Positions 30,570 to 39,612 are shown, counted from the first letter of the stretch. The stretch is DNA of 41,028 nucleotides from Candidatus Babelota bacterium (GCA_013288045.1 JABDCP010000010.1:1-41028); one strand, 5' to 3'. Made by a program: numbers and translations. The notes: generated by a model not told the origin, from the letters alone.

Positions 30570-30577
30570 ATTATACT
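30570..30577. promoter_or_regulatory. Overlapping divergent -10 elements (mraY / exported helical protein)
   Basis: Plus strand TATACT at 30572-30577 for mraY, with TTATTT 16 bp upstream. Minus strand TATAAT at 30570-30575 for the gene starting at 30531. The two cannot be used at the same time. Confidence 0.45.
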
Positions 30578-30623
30578 ATTATTGTAAGTTTTCAAGGGTG
30601 CACCTGTCAAAAGGGCCGAGATT

Positions 30624-31730
30624 ATGCTAGACTGGGCACAAATTTTTGATAGATTTGAGCGAGGATCTATGCTGTATCATGGTTTTCAGTGGCTATCGTA
30701 CTCGGTGCCTTTTTTTAGTGTTTTCCATTCTGTTCTTCTTCGAACGCTTCTAGGGTTAGGTACTGGCTTTGTGTTGTCACTCCTAGGAGGAGCGTGGTTT
30801 ATTAAAGAATCTGCCCGCTTTCGTTCACAGGTACGTGAGGATACTCCCCAATCGCACCAGGCAAAAAATGATACTCCTACTATGGGAGGCCTTTTCGTTC
30901 TTGGTTCAGTGTTTGCAACTACTTTTCTGTGGTGCGACCTTACTCGCCCAGAAGTCTGGATCTTCATGGGCTGCCTAGCAGGCTATGGAGCGATCGGTTT
31001 CTGGGACGATATTATGAAAATCCGTTTCAAAAAAGGGATCAAGGAAAAGCATAAGTTTCTTGCCCAAATACTTGTAGGATTGCTTGTAACAGTGCTGTGG
31101 TATCTGGTGCTTACTCCCTCTACAGAGATTTCTATTCCTCTGGTGCCTTCTTTGCAGCTTTCACTTGGGTTGCTCCTTATTCCTTGGGCAACGTACATTC
31201 TCATTGGAACAAGCAATGCAGTTAACCTAACCGATGGTCTTGACGGCCTTGCAATAGGTTCGTTACTTGCTAACTATGGCACCTTTGCAGTGATATGTTA
31301 TCTTTCGGGCTCTTATGTCTATGCTCAGCAGCTTTCCATACCGTATGTACACACCTCTGAGATTGCTCTCATAGGGGGGATATTAGTCGGGGCCTCATTG
31401 GGTTTTTTGTGGTATAATGCCTACCCTGCACAGGTATTTATGGGTGATGTTGGTTCGTTAGCATTGGGAAGTGGATTAGCGTTAATGGCTTTAATGGCGC
31501 GTCAAGAATTGCTTCTAGCTATTACGGGCGGGGTATTTGTTGCAGAGACGGTTTCGGTGATGCTGCAGGTAGCTTCCTATAAATTCTTAAAAAGGCGACT
31601 CTTTAAGATGGCTCCTATTCATCATCATTTTGAATTAGCAGGATGGCCTGAGACTCATATTACGACTCGCTTTGGTATCATTACGGGGCTCTTATGCATT
31701 ATTGCGCTGAGCACTCTTATAGCCCGTTAA
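30624..31730 (+). CDS. mraY: Phospho-N-acetylmuramoyl-pentapeptide-transferase
   Basis: Inner-membrane enzyme that makes lipid I from UDP-MurNAc-pentapeptide and undecaprenyl phosphate, so peptidoglycan synthesis is kept. 368 residues with about ten membrane segments. Landmarks: AKNDTPTMGGLFVL, GFWDDIMKIRFKKG (the Asp pair), GTSNAVNLTDGLDGLAIG, FLWYNAYPAQVFMGDVGSLALG (third catalytic Asp) and the histidine cluster MAPIHHHFELAGWPE. An inner start, MLYHGFQWL at residue 16, would match the usual N-terminus of the family better; the upstream ATG at 30624 is kept because the frame is open and GAG lies close. It stands outside a mur cluster, between small exported-protein genes and a transporter. 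Its last four bases overlap the convergent transporter gene. Confidence 0.95.
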   Translation: MLDWAQIFDRFERGSMLYHGFQWLSYSVPFFSVFHSVLLRTLLGLGTGFVLSLLGGAWFIKESARFRSQVREDTPQSHQAKNDTPTMGGLFVLGSVFATTFLWCDLTRPEVWIFMGCLAGYGAIGFWDDIMKIRFKKGIKEKHKFLAQILVGLLVTVLWYLVLTPSTEISIPLVPSLQLSLGLLLIPWATYILIGTSNAVNLTDGLDGLAIGSLLANYGTFAVICYLSGSYVYAQQLSIPYVHTSEIALIGGILVGASLGFLWYNAYPAQVFMGDVGSLALGSGLALMALMARQELLLAITGGVFVAETVSVMLQVASYKFLKRRLFKMAPIHHHFELAGWPETHITTRFGIITGLLCIIALSTLIAR

Positions 31731-33046
31731 ATCTTTTCAAAGAGGTTCTCCGGCCTTTCAAGAAGATGCTTTCTGTAGAACATAAAGCTTCCAAAGATAA
31801 GCAATCCTAAAAATACCAGAAGCATGATGGTTGGCCCTTGTACGCTTACGGTCCATATAAATGAACTAATCAAGAGTGAGCAACTTATGAGGCTCAGAAT
31901 TGGTATAATCAGAGAATCTTTCTTTCTTGAAAGAAGTACTAAGAGTGCAATTGAGCTAAAGGTATACGCGATCGTAGCACCAAGGCTTGATACTTGCTGT
32001 AAGGGGATCTGGTACCCTTGAGTGATCAGAAGATAGGTAGTCGCAATAAGGCCTTCAGTAATAACGCATGCAAAGGGAACGCCATGCTTATTGAGTGAGA
32101 TGAAGAGATTTTTCCCGAAGGTATGGTTATGCGAAGCAAGGGTATAGAGATTCCAACAGTTGCTAAACATAATGCCATAGGCCATTCCCAAGGAAGAAGA
32201 GGCGATAGCAAGATAAAAAAGTGAGAGAGCACTTTTCTTAATGGCTATCCCGTGGTGAGCAAGTGTGTTAAAAAGCTCAGGGAACATGTCTAAATAGCCC
32301 CCTGCAAGGGTACCCAAATGCATACCTAAACTTCCATAGAAAAAGAGTTGATAGAGAAAGACGATTGCCACTGCTATCCCATATGAAATAAAGATAGCGC
32401 GGGGACCATTTCGTTCAGAGTCAACGATGTGCGTGCTTAATGAGCAACTCGCCTCAAATCCGGTAAAGACATACAGAACGAGAGGCACCGTTAGTGGAAC
32501 TCCAGAAATAATAAAGGTGTCAGGGGTAAAGTAAGCACCATTAAAAAGATAGAGTCCGCTGAATATTACAAAGATAATAGGAATCACTTTAAAACAGATG
32601 AACGCAAACTGTATCTGTTTGCCGATGCGCAGATTAAGGAGATTTAAGAGGGTAAAAAGAATGATGGCAAGTACATCGAGTACTAGAATGGGAAACATCT
32701 GAAGGAGGGGAATAGTTTTTTGTATGAAGGATAGACATACGTGAATACCAAGAGCGGTTGAGGTAAGCTTTGCGGTAAAGTAGGCCCAACTTGTGAGAAA
32801 TCCAAAGAAGGGGCTTATGTGCCGTCCAAAATCATAGAAAGTGCTTGAATTGGGCGTTTGCCTAATAAGCGTGGCCATAGTCATGATTAAGGGGAGTAAC
32901 AGGGTAGCAACCAGAAGATACACAAGTGGAGAAAGGCTTCCTGCTGCTTTCGTAAGCACGACAGTATTAATAAAGAAACCGGTACCCAACATAATATTAA
33001 TGTTTATAAATATAGCCGCGAATAAAGAGATTTTGTGACTGGACAT
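31727..33046 (-). CDS. APC-superfamily amino-acid permease
   Basis: 439 residues with about twelve membrane segments. The N-terminal FAAIFININIMLGTGFFINT is the conserved first helix of APC permeases (unwound G-x-G site), followed by TFYDFGRHISPFFGFLTSWAYF and VLYVFTGFEASCSLSTHIVD, the helix 6 region where an E-A/E-T pair is typical. Likely takes up an amino acid or runs an exchange with the host, a common way to offset lost biosynthesis; the substrate cannot be told. GGAAAGG lies 5 nt before the ATG. Convergent with mraY, with a 4-bp overlap of the two 3' ends and no separate terminator seen. Confidence 0.87.
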   Translation of the reverse strand: MSSHKISLFAAIFININIMLGTGFFINTVVLTKAAGSLSPLVYLLVATLLLPLIMTMATLIRQTPNSSTFYDFGRHISPFFGFLTSWAYFTAKLTSTALGIHVCLSFIQKTIPLLQMFPILVLDVLAIILFTLLNLLNLRIGKQIQFAFICFKVIPIIFVIFSGLYLFNGAYFTPDTFIISGVPLTVPLVLYVFTGFEASCSLSTHIVDSERNGPRAIFISYGIAVAIVFLYQLFFYGSLGMHLGTLAGGYLDMFPELFNTLAHHGIAIKKSALSLFYLAIASSSLGMAYGIMFSNCWNLYTLASHNHTFGKNLFISLNKHGVPFACVITEGLIATTYLLITQGYQIPLQQVSSLGATIAYTFSSIALLVLLSRKKDSLIIPILSLISCSLLISSFIWTVSVQGPTIMLLVFLGLLIFGSFMFYRKHLLERPENLFEKI

Positions 33047-33399
33047 CTGAGCCTTTCCAAGTACTTCTTTTTATGTAGTCTAATACAACCGATCGAAGAT
33101 GCCTAGTTGTTTGCAAGCTATCGCCAGGGTTAAGAACTAGTGAATGTCACTATGGGGGTTTGGTTGATTGATTGAATTATTTGGTCGTTAAAAAGGCGTT
33201 AAGGTCTTATTGCTCAGCTCGCTGCATTCTATCCGAGTTGCGGTGGCATCTGGATGTGTCTTGCGTAAAACGTAGCTGCCAGGGGGCAATAGGGTGCTTC
33301 AAGCTTTTTTCACATCGAATCCTGTCGTAGATCTGATAGCATCGTCTTTAAGGCCGACTTCTTCAAAAGCTTTAACTTTGTCAGGGTCATTATGATCAG
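33047..33399. other. Intergenic stretch, nothing identified
   Basis: No gene, RNA or clear promoter seen between the permease start and the PbH hairpin at 33400. Confidence 0.45.
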
Positions 33400-33435
33400 T
33401 TCCTGCCGATGATCAAAAAATACCATAGGCAGGAA
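33400..33435 (-). repeat. PbH-family downstream hairpin, copy 3
   Basis: TTCCTGCC(G)ATG...CAT(A)GGCAGGAA with one internal mismatch, 10 nt behind the stop at 33446. The outer arm is CCTGCC/GGCAGG in place of CCTACC/GGTAGG in copies 1-2. Confidence 0.8.
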
Positions 33436-33445
33436 AAAGAGATTC

Positions 33446-35215
33446 TTAGGAAACGTGAGGAACGTTAGTTTGTTGATATCTCGCTTTGATCTTTGCCCCT
33501 TTTTTTTCAATCATTTCAAGCATCTCTTCAGCTGAGAATTTGCTAGTTTGTGAAGGAGTTGATGTGCCAAGCTTTGAATCAAAGCAGTTGGTGGGACATG
33601 TAATAGAGGATAAAAGAGGGTTGCTGGCATCTATGAAGCCCGTGCCAACCGTCGTTACTGTTGGGCCAAAGCAAAAACTGTTCTCACAGACTTGATACTT
33701 GCCACACATGCTTGTACTTGTACATGCAACAGTAGGGGTACCCCAAAAGTTCTTGCTGACTAGATAGTTTGCACTGCTTCCACCATCTGTAATATCGCTT
33801 TTAAAGCCTGCAAATGTGTTTTCATGTGCTTTAATAACTATAGCACCGCTATTACCCGATTGAACTTTAAAACCAATGCTACCGGGAGCATTTCCTCCAT
33901 TGAAACAATTATCTTTAGCGCTTATTTCCAACAACTTCCATGCAGCACCAGCAAAAGGGGATTGAATCAGGAAGCCAGTAGAACCATTAAAGACATTTCC
34001 CTCGATAAAACTTTGCTCTACCGTAGGACCACCCGTACTAGTATCATAAAATATATTTCCGGTAACGGTATTTCCGCAAAGTTTGTTCATTTGTTGGCCG
34101 CCAAGTACTTGCGGAATAAAGAAACTTCCGACGTTGTTACCTATTGATTTTTCTACGGTTGTTTTGATAGAAGAGCTGTTCTCACTAGTAGGCATAATAG
34201 CAAATCCGATATTAGTAAATGTTGAATTTGCTATGCAAATTGTGGCAGTTGAATTGTTAAAACTGTCGACAAGTACCCCGTCTGCCGTATTGGGTACTAG
34301 GATTTCTTGAAATGAGCATGAGTCAACTTTCAGTTCTAGCTGGGAATTCTGATGCGGTAAGAGAGCTATTGCATTTCCACCACCGCGACCAACGTTATAA
34401 AATGTTGAACCCTTTACGAGCATAGTTTGTCGAGAGTTATTGCTAAATAGGAAAGATTGGATGCCTTCGCCATTTGCAGCAAAGTCATGAAAATATGAAT
34501 TTTCAATTACAACAGAGGATGAAGTGTCCGGGTTTACCAGTTGGATATCAATACCTACAGGGAGTTGAGAAAACTCACAATCGCATAGTGATAATTTCCT
34601 ATGGATGCCATTTGCCACGAGCTTTTCTGAAATACCCGCAAGTCCTTTCCCGCTGGGATTACTGATAATAACGTTTTCAAGACGAGTTTCTCCTGAATTT
34701 TGCTCTAATCCCCCGATTCCCGTTGAAGAACCAAGAGATGGATTTTGATTAAAACCGGTAATGCGGACATTCTGTACCATAAGATTTTTTGCTTGGTTAG
34801 TGTTGATTCCGCCAGAACTCGTAAAGTTAAAAAAGATGTTCTTAATGGTCGCATCACCAGTTACCACAACACCATTTCCACCATGAGTAGTGCCAGTGTT
34901 TGTTATAGTTGGTTGAGTTGTCGATACGATACCGGTTGGATCTTCGTCACCGATCAGTTTTTGTCCTGGCTTGAGGGTGATACCTCCATCAAGGTCAAAT
35001 GGTGATGAGAGGACAATAAGCACGTCCCATGTGGCACTCTCAGCATCTGCAAGTGATGCAAAAGGATGTTTTTTGCTCCCATTACCCCCTGGGCGGGCGC
35101 CACCTTGGATATATTTTACCACTTCTTCTTCATGACATTTTTCTGATGTTGCTAACGTAGGTGCAAACAGCGTAAGTGCTAGCAGTAACCCTAAAGATTT
35201 GGATAAGAATTTCAT
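33446..35215 (-). CDS. Exported parallel beta-helix protein 3
   Basis: 589 residues, the clearest full-length PbH member. GGGGAG lies 7 nt before the ATG. Signal peptide MKFLSKSLGLLLALTLFAPTLA, then VVKYIQGGARPGGNGSKKHP, FASLADAESATWDVLIVLSS, LDGGITLKPGQKLIGDEDPTG. Beta-helix coils follow with N/T/S-rich turns (VVVTGDATIKNIFFNFTSSGG, ENVIISNPSGKGLAG, CDCEFSQL). Late part: LVSKNFWGTPTVAC, knot CTSTSMCGKYQVCENSFC, GFIDASNPLLSSITCPTNC and a charged helical tail SAEEMLEMIEKKGAKIKARY. With 35554 and 39682 it forms subfamily A (ISNPSGKG, ANGIHRK), as against subfamily B at 6920 and 8816 (IEHVIIRNN). No enzyme active site is evident. Confidence 0.87.
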   Translation of the reverse strand: MKFLSKSLGLLLALTLFAPTLATSEKCHEEEVVKYIQGGARPGGNGSKKHPFASLADAESATWDVLIVLSSPFDLDGGITLKPGQKLIGDEDPTGIVSTTQPTITNTGTTHGGNGVVVTGDATIKNIFFNFTSSGGINTNQAKNLMVQNVRITGFNQNPSLGSSTGIGGLEQNSGETRLENVIISNPSGKGLAGISEKLVANGIHRKLSLCDCEFSQLPVGIDIQLVNPDTSSSVVIENSYFHDFAANGEGIQSFLFSNNSRQTMLVKGSTFYNVGRGGGNAIALLPHQNSQLELKVDSCSFQEILVPNTADGVLVDSFNNSTATICIANSTFTNIGFAIMPTSENSSSIKTTVEKSIGNNVGSFFIPQVLGGQQMNKLCGNTVTGNIFYDTSTGGPTVEQSFIEGNVFNGSTGFLIQSPFAGAAWKLLEISAKDNCFNGGNAPGSIGFKVQSGNSGAIVIKAHENTFAGFKSDITDGGSSANYLVSKNFWGTPTVACTSTSMCGKYQVCENSFCFGPTVTTVGTGFIDASNPLLSSITCPTNCFDSKLGTSTPSQTSKFSAEEMLEMIEKKGAKIKARYQQTNVPHVS

Positions 35216-35269
35216 ACGATTCTCCCCTTCAAGAAATTGATTTCACCAGTTCACTATCCAGTTACATTC

Positions 35270-35299
35270 ACTATATCCGATTGAAAATTAAGATTGCAA
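35270..35299 (-). promoter_or_regulatory. PbH-type promoter of gene 33446-35215
   Basis: TTGCAA (35294-35299), 18 bp, TATAGT (35270-35275) on the minus strand, about 55 bp before the start. The spacer end TTTTCAATCGGA recurs exactly before the gene at 39339. Confidence 0.7.
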
Positions 35300-35505
35300 G
35301 GGTAGGTGAATCTTTTTGAAAATGGTTTCTTGAGCTCCGCTCATCAAAAATTGTATAAAGTGAGATTGGTTGCAATAGATCAGGCTACCAGCACTAAGAC
35401 TTGCAGCATCTCTTGCTATAAGGGGGGTGATATGAGCGTCACAGCAAATTCTGAGCTATGCAACTTTGCTTCTTTCTTGAGTTTTACAGATATTTTTATG
35501 GCAAG

Positions 35506-35541
35506 TTCCTGCCTATGATATATAAGTATCATAGGCAGGAA
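35506..35541 (-). repeat. PbH-family downstream hairpin, copy 4
   Basis: Perfect 15-bp stem TTCCTGCCTATGATA / TATCATAGGCAGGAA with a 6-nt loop, 12 nt behind the stop at 35554. Confidence 0.87.
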
Positions 35542-35553
35542 AAAGATAACTTC

Positions 35554-37404
35554 TTAGGGGATCTGAACTGCTTCAGTTGGTTGATATTGTGCTGGAAAGG
35601 CTTTCTTTTTTTCAAGCATTTCACGCATCTCTTCAGCAGAGAGCTTGATAGTTTGTGGAAGAGGGGTTTGTGTGCCAGACTGTGAAGGGCTACAGCTTGA
35701 AGGACAGTTAATTGAAGTTGAAAGCGGTTTGCTTGCATCTATAAAGCCGGTGAAGCCTGGAATTGTAAGGTTGGTCGTTGGGCCTAGGCAAAGATTGTTT
35801 TCACAGAGTTGGTACTGACCACACATACTTGTACTTGTGCAAGTCTTCGTAGGTGTACCCCAGAAGTTCTTGCTTACTAGATAGCTTGCACTGCTTCCAC
35901 CATCTGTAATATCGCTTACGAATCCTGCAAACGAGTTTTCATGAGCTCTAATTGCTATACTACCGTGATTACCCGACTGAACATCAAAACCAATACTACC
36001 AGCGGCATTGCCTCCATTGAAACAATTATGTTCCGCGTTTATTTCCAACAACTTCCATGCAACACCGGCCGGAGGCGATTCAACCAGGAAGCCTATTGAA
36101 CCACTAAAGACATTTCCTTCTAGAGTACTGAGCTCTACCGCAGAGGAACTGCCTGTATTTGTAGTATAGAAGGTGCCACCACTGACAGTGTTTCCACAAA
36201 GTTTGTTTGTTTGTTGACCAGCAAATAAGAGCGGTGTGAAGAAATTCGTGACATTGTTACCTATTGAGCATTTTACAAGCGTATCGATAGAAGAGGCGTC
36301 AAAACTTGCGGGCTCTATAGCAAATGGCGTATTATTAAAGGTTGAATCTTCTACCTCCATTTTGATAGAAGAGGCGTCAAAACTAGCGGGCTCTATAGCA
36401 GGCATGTTAGTAAATGTTGAATGTTCTACGCTAATTGTGGTCGAAGAATTGTTAAAACTATCTACAATCACTCCTTGGGCAGTATTAGGTATTAGAATTT
36501 CTTCAAATGAAGAGGAGTCAATTTTTAGTTCTAGCTGGGAAGTCTGTTGTGGTTCGACAAAAATTGTAGCGCCATTACCAACACCAACGTTATAAAATGT
36601 TGAATTCTTTAGGAGCATAGTTTGTTGACTGTTATTAAATAGTAGACCAAAGATTCCGATGCCGTTTGCAAAAAAGTCATGAAAATATGAATTTTCAATT
36701 TTTAAGGTAGATGTGGTGTCGGGGTTTGCGACTTGGATAAAGATACCTTCATGGAGTTGAGTAAATTCACAATTACATATTAAGAATTTCCTATGGATGC
36801 CGTTTGCTGAGAGACTTTCAAATATACCTGAGAATCCTTTCCCGCTTGGATTGCTGATTATAACGTTTTCAAGACGAGTTACTCCTGACTTTTGTTCGAA
36901 TCCCCCTATTCCAAAGGAGGAAAAAAGTACGGGATTTTGATTAAAACCGGTAATACGGACATTTTGCACAGTAAGATTTTCTGCTTGAGTAGTATCGATT
37001 CCATTTTTATTAGTATTGTTAAAAAAGATGTTCTTAATCGTAGCATCACCAGTAACAACAACACCATTTCCACCATTAGTAGTACCTGTGTTTATAATAG
37101 TAGGCTGTGTCGGCGATACGGCTATGCCGGTTGGATCTTCCTCACCAATAAGTTTCTGTCCTGGCTTGAGGGTAATGCCTCCGTCAAGGTCAAATGGTGA
37201 TGAGAGGACAAAAAGGACATCCCAGTTATGTTGCTCTGCATCTGCAAGTGATGAAAATGGACGCTTTTTGCTACCATTACCACCTGGTCTGGCACCACCT
37301 TGGACATATTTGACAACCTCGTGACTATATTCAGATGTTGCAAATGCTGATGTGAGCATCATAAGGGTTACGAATACCCCTAGTAATGTAGATAAGAACT
37401 TCAT
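35554..37404 (-). CDS. Exported parallel beta-helix protein 4
   Basis: 616 residues, the longest member, subfamily A. AAGGGGTG precedes the ATG. Signal peptide MKFLSTLLGVFVTLMMLTSAFA, then VVKYVQGGARPGGNGSKKRP, LDGGITLKPGQKLIGEEDPTG and beta-helix coils closely matching 33446. Extra length comes from a duplicated coil: IEPASFDASSI occurs twice, 26 residues apart. The end has SKNFWGTPTKTC, CTSTSMCGQYQLCENNLC, GFIDASKPLSTSINCPSSC and the tail SAEEMREMLEKKKAFPAQYQ. Like the others it lies on the minus strand with its own promoter and downstream hairpin, so each family member is a separate unit and not part of one operon. Confidence 0.87.
   Translation of the reverse strand: MKFLSTLLGVFVTLMMLTSAFATSEYSHEVVKYVQGGARPGGNGSKKRPFSSLADAEQHNWDVLFVLSSPFDLDGGITLKPGQKLIGEEDPTGIAVSPTQPTIINTGTTNGGNGVVVTGDATIKNIFFNNTNKNGIDTTQAENLTVQNVRITGFNQNPVLFSSFGIGGFEQKSGVTRLENVIISNPSGKGFSGIFESLSANGIHRKFLICNCEFTQLHEGIFIQVANPDTTSTLKIENSYFHDFFANGIGIFGLLFNNSQQTMLLKNSTFYNVGVGNGATIFVEPQQTSQLELKIDSSSFEEILIPNTAQGVIVDSFNNSSTTISVEHSTFTNMPAIEPASFDASSIKMEVEDSTFNNTPFAIEPASFDASSIDTLVKCSIGNNVTNFFTPLLFAGQQTNKLCGNTVSGGTFYTTNTGSSSAVELSTLEGNVFSGSIGFLVESPPAGVAWKLLEINAEHNCFNGGNAAGSIGFDVQSGNHGSIAIRAHENSFAGFVSDITDGGSSASYLVSKNFWGTPTKTCTSTSMCGQYQLCENNLCLGPTTNLTIPGFTGFIDASKPLSTSINCPSSCSPSQSGTQTPLPQTIKLSAEEMREMLEKKKAFPAQYQPTEAVQIP
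36286..36441 (-). repeat. 78-bp in-frame tandem duplication inside PbH gene 4
   Basis: GATAGAAGAGGCGTCAAAAC starts at 36286 and again at 36364; the first half of the unit is nearly identical and the second half has diverged. It adds 26 residues, about one beta-helix coil. Confidence 0.8.
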
Positions 37405-37459
37405 ATGTTTTCACCCCTTTAGCAAATTGATTTCACGGGTTCTTTTCCCGTTTACTGTC

Positions 37460-37489
37460 AGATTACTCTAGTGCAAACTATCATTGCAA
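37460..37489 (-). promoter_or_regulatory. PbH-type promoter of gene 35554-37404
   Basis: TTGCAA (37484-37489), 18 bp, TAATCT (37460-37465). The leader hairpin is ACGGG-AAAAGA-ACCCGT, a different sequence from the CTGGG...CCCAG of other members but in the same place. Confidence 0.6.
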
Positions 37490-37593
37490 GAGTTTAAGGA
37501 CTTTTTCAGAGAGCTGTTTTGTTCTTTTTTGCCTAGCTATCCCAGTGGGTTTATAAAGGTGAATAGCATTACATGTAAGCGTTATATAATCGG

Positions 37594-37629
37594 TTCCTGC
37601 CTATGGTACAGTATATGCATAGGCAGGAA
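37594..37629 (-). repeat. PbH-family downstream hairpin, copy 5
   Basis: TTCCTGCCTATG / CATAGGCAGGAA, 12-bp perfect stem, 12 nt behind the stop at 37642. Confidence 0.85.
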
Positions 37630-37641
37630 AGAAATAACCTT

Positions 37642-39339
37642 TTAAGGAACTTGAGATGCTTTAGTTTGGTAATATCTGGCTCTGATCTGTTCCCTGCTTT
37701 TTTCTATCATTTCATGTCTCTGTTCATCAGAGAGCTCGATAGTTTGTTGAAGTGGTGTTTTAGACTGTACATTGCAACAGCCGTGAGGACATTGAATAGA
37801 CTGGGCAAGCGGATGACTAGCATCAATATATCCACTGCCATTACTGGAAACGGTTGGCCCTAGGCACATCCCGCCTTTACAGATTTGATATGGAGGAATG
37901 CAATCTGCACTGGTCATGCAACTTGTGGTTGGTCCCCAAAAGTTTTTGCTCACCAGATAATTAACATTGCTTCCAGCATCCGTAATATCTCTGGTGAATG
38001 ACACAAACGAATTTTCATGTGCATTATAGATCACACTACCAATATTCTTGTTTGCAATAGTTCTAAATGCAACACTTCCCGTAGTGCCTGTGAAACAATT
38101 ATGCTCAGCAATTATATCTAGTAGGGCCCATTTATTGGGGTTATTATTAATCTGAAAAACAGTATTTCCGATAAAGAGATTATCAGTAATATGAGCTCTT
38201 TCTACGGGGAAAAAATTGCTCGTATTAGTTACACTGTAAAAGCCTTGTGCAGTAACTGTATTACCACAGAACTTCTCTTGTACTGTGCTTGGTTGTGTGT
38301 CTTCGTTATCTTCTATCCTACTGTTATAGAAAAATGCATTTCCAGTTGTTACTAGTGAGTTTTTTGCAGTGATATTGCATAAAGAATTAAAGCTAAAAAG
38401 AGCAATGGTATCTACAAAATTTGGTGTAGTTGTTTCGGTAAATGAGCATGAATCAACGCATATTTTTAAATCGGATTCGCGTGCTTCGAGCACAATCTCA
38501 CAGCCAAAAACAATACCAACATTAGTAAAAATTGAATTTTTTAAAAGAACAGTTTCCGTCGCATTTATCGGCTGACATACGAGGCCTGCTCCCGCTCCAG
38601 TAAAATCATGCAAGTAACAATCTTTAATAATGACAGAAGAAGACGCAGCTGCAGTTGTTGGCTGAGTATAGATACCGTTGTTGGTAAGTCCAGAAAACTC
38701 GCAATTGCATACCGTTAGGTCTCGATGAACATGAGGGACGTCATCGATTCCAGCAAATGAGCCTGTGCCTGCGACATTATTACGGATTATAACATGTTCA
38801 ATATGAGTGTTCCCTGGATTTTGACAGGTCCCATTTATTCCCGATTTAATACCTCCTCCTGAGTTATATCCTGTAGCGAGAACATCTAGTACGGTAAGGT
38901 TTTCCGCATTGTCATAATTGATTGCTGAAGCATAGGTATTTTTAAAGTAGATGTTTTTAATGGTAACGTTGCCATTTACGACAGCGCCATGGCCATTGTT
39001 GGTTGCGTTAGAAGAGTTAGTGATAGTTGGCTGTGTGGGAGATAGGACTATGCCGGTTGGATCTTCCTCACCAATAAGTTTTTGACCTGATGTGAGATTA
39101 ATACCGCCGTCGAGGGCAAATGGTGATGAGAGGACTATAAGTACATTCCATGTAGCGGTCTCAGCGTCTGCAAGCGATGCAAAAGGGTGTTTTCTGCTGC
39201 CATTGCCACCTGGAGCGGCGCCACCTTGGACATATTTTACAATTTCTTCTTTATCGTGACACTTTTCCGATTTTGCTAATGCAGGTGCAAACACTATAAG
39301 TGCTAGCAGTAAGACTAGAGATTTTGATAGAAAATTCAT
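37642..39339 (-). CDS. Exported parallel beta-helix protein 5 (mosaic of subfamilies A and B)
   Basis: 565 residues. Start 39339 set by GAGGAG 6 nt upstream; a longer frame to 39450 runs through the promoter. Signal peptide MNFLSKSLVLLLALIVFAPALA, then VKYVQGGAAPGGNGSRKHPF and SGQKLIGEEDPTGIVLSPTQ as in subfamily A. From about residue 115 it reads like subfamily B: IKNIYFKNTYASAINYDNAE, HIEHVIIRNNVAGTG, CNCEFSGLTNNGIYTQP (B: CNCEFSGLNNTGIFTPL). End: VSKNFWGPTTSC (one residue shorter than the others at FWGTPT), CMTSADCIPPYQICKGGMC (Cys spacing slightly different), YIDASHPLAQSIQCPHGCC. Promoter and downstream hairpin are A-type, suggesting recombination placed a B-type middle in an A-type frame. 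Confidence 0.85.
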   Translation of the reverse strand: MNFLSKSLVLLLALIVFAPALAKSEKCHDKEEIVKYVQGGAAPGGNGSRKHPFASLADAETATWNVLIVLSSPFALDGGINLTSGQKLIGEEDPTGIVLSPTQPTITNSSNATNNGHGAVVNGNVTIKNIYFKNTYASAINYDNAENLTVLDVLATGYNSGGGIKSGINGTCQNPGNTHIEHVIIRNNVAGTGSFAGIDDVPHVHRDLTVCNCEFSGLTNNGIYTQPTTAAASSSVIIKDCYLHDFTGAGAGLVCQPINATETVLLKNSIFTNVGIVFGCEIVLEARESDLKICVDSCSFTETTTPNFVDTIALFSFNSLCNITAKNSLVTTGNAFFYNSRIEDNEDTQPSTVQEKFCGNTVTAQGFYSVTNTSNFFPVERAHITDNLFIGNTVFQINNNPNKWALLDIIAEHNCFTGTTGSVAFRTIANKNIGSVIYNAHENSFVSFTRDITDAGSNVNYLVSKNFWGPTTSCMTSADCIPPYQICKGGMCLGPTVSSNGSGYIDASHPLAQSIQCPHGCCNVQSKTPLQQTIELSDEQRHEMIEKSREQIRARYYQTKASQVP

Positions 39340-39394
39340 ACACTTCTCCTCGTTTAAAAGAATTGATTTCCCGAGCACACAGCCAGTTACTTCT

Positions 39395-39424
39395 ACTATA
39401 TCCGATTGAAAATTAGAATTGCAA
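39395..39424 (-). promoter_or_regulatory. PbH-type promoter of gene 37642-39339
   Basis: TTGCAA (39419-39424), 18 bp, TATAGT (39395-39400) on the minus strand; the end of the spacer is identical to that before 35215. Nothing else was seen in 39425-39612. Confidence 0.7.
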
Positions 39425-39612
39425 GAGTAAGCGCTAGGTACTTCATTCAAGGATGTAATAAAAATGCTATCAGTGCCCTAAAGCTTTGAGGTAAAAGGGT
39501 AAGCTACGTGGGGTCATCATCATTGTAGGATTGATAGAAGACTATGTGCTCTTTACAGCGCTGGGATGCAGGAAGAATGTATATCTAAAGAAATTCTGCT
39601 GATTAACGTTGT

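Noticed and set aside
37642-39450. Longer form of PbH protein 5 starting at 39450
   Set aside because: The extra codons run through the conserved promoter, and the start at 39339 has GAGGAG plus a signal peptide, as in the paralogs.
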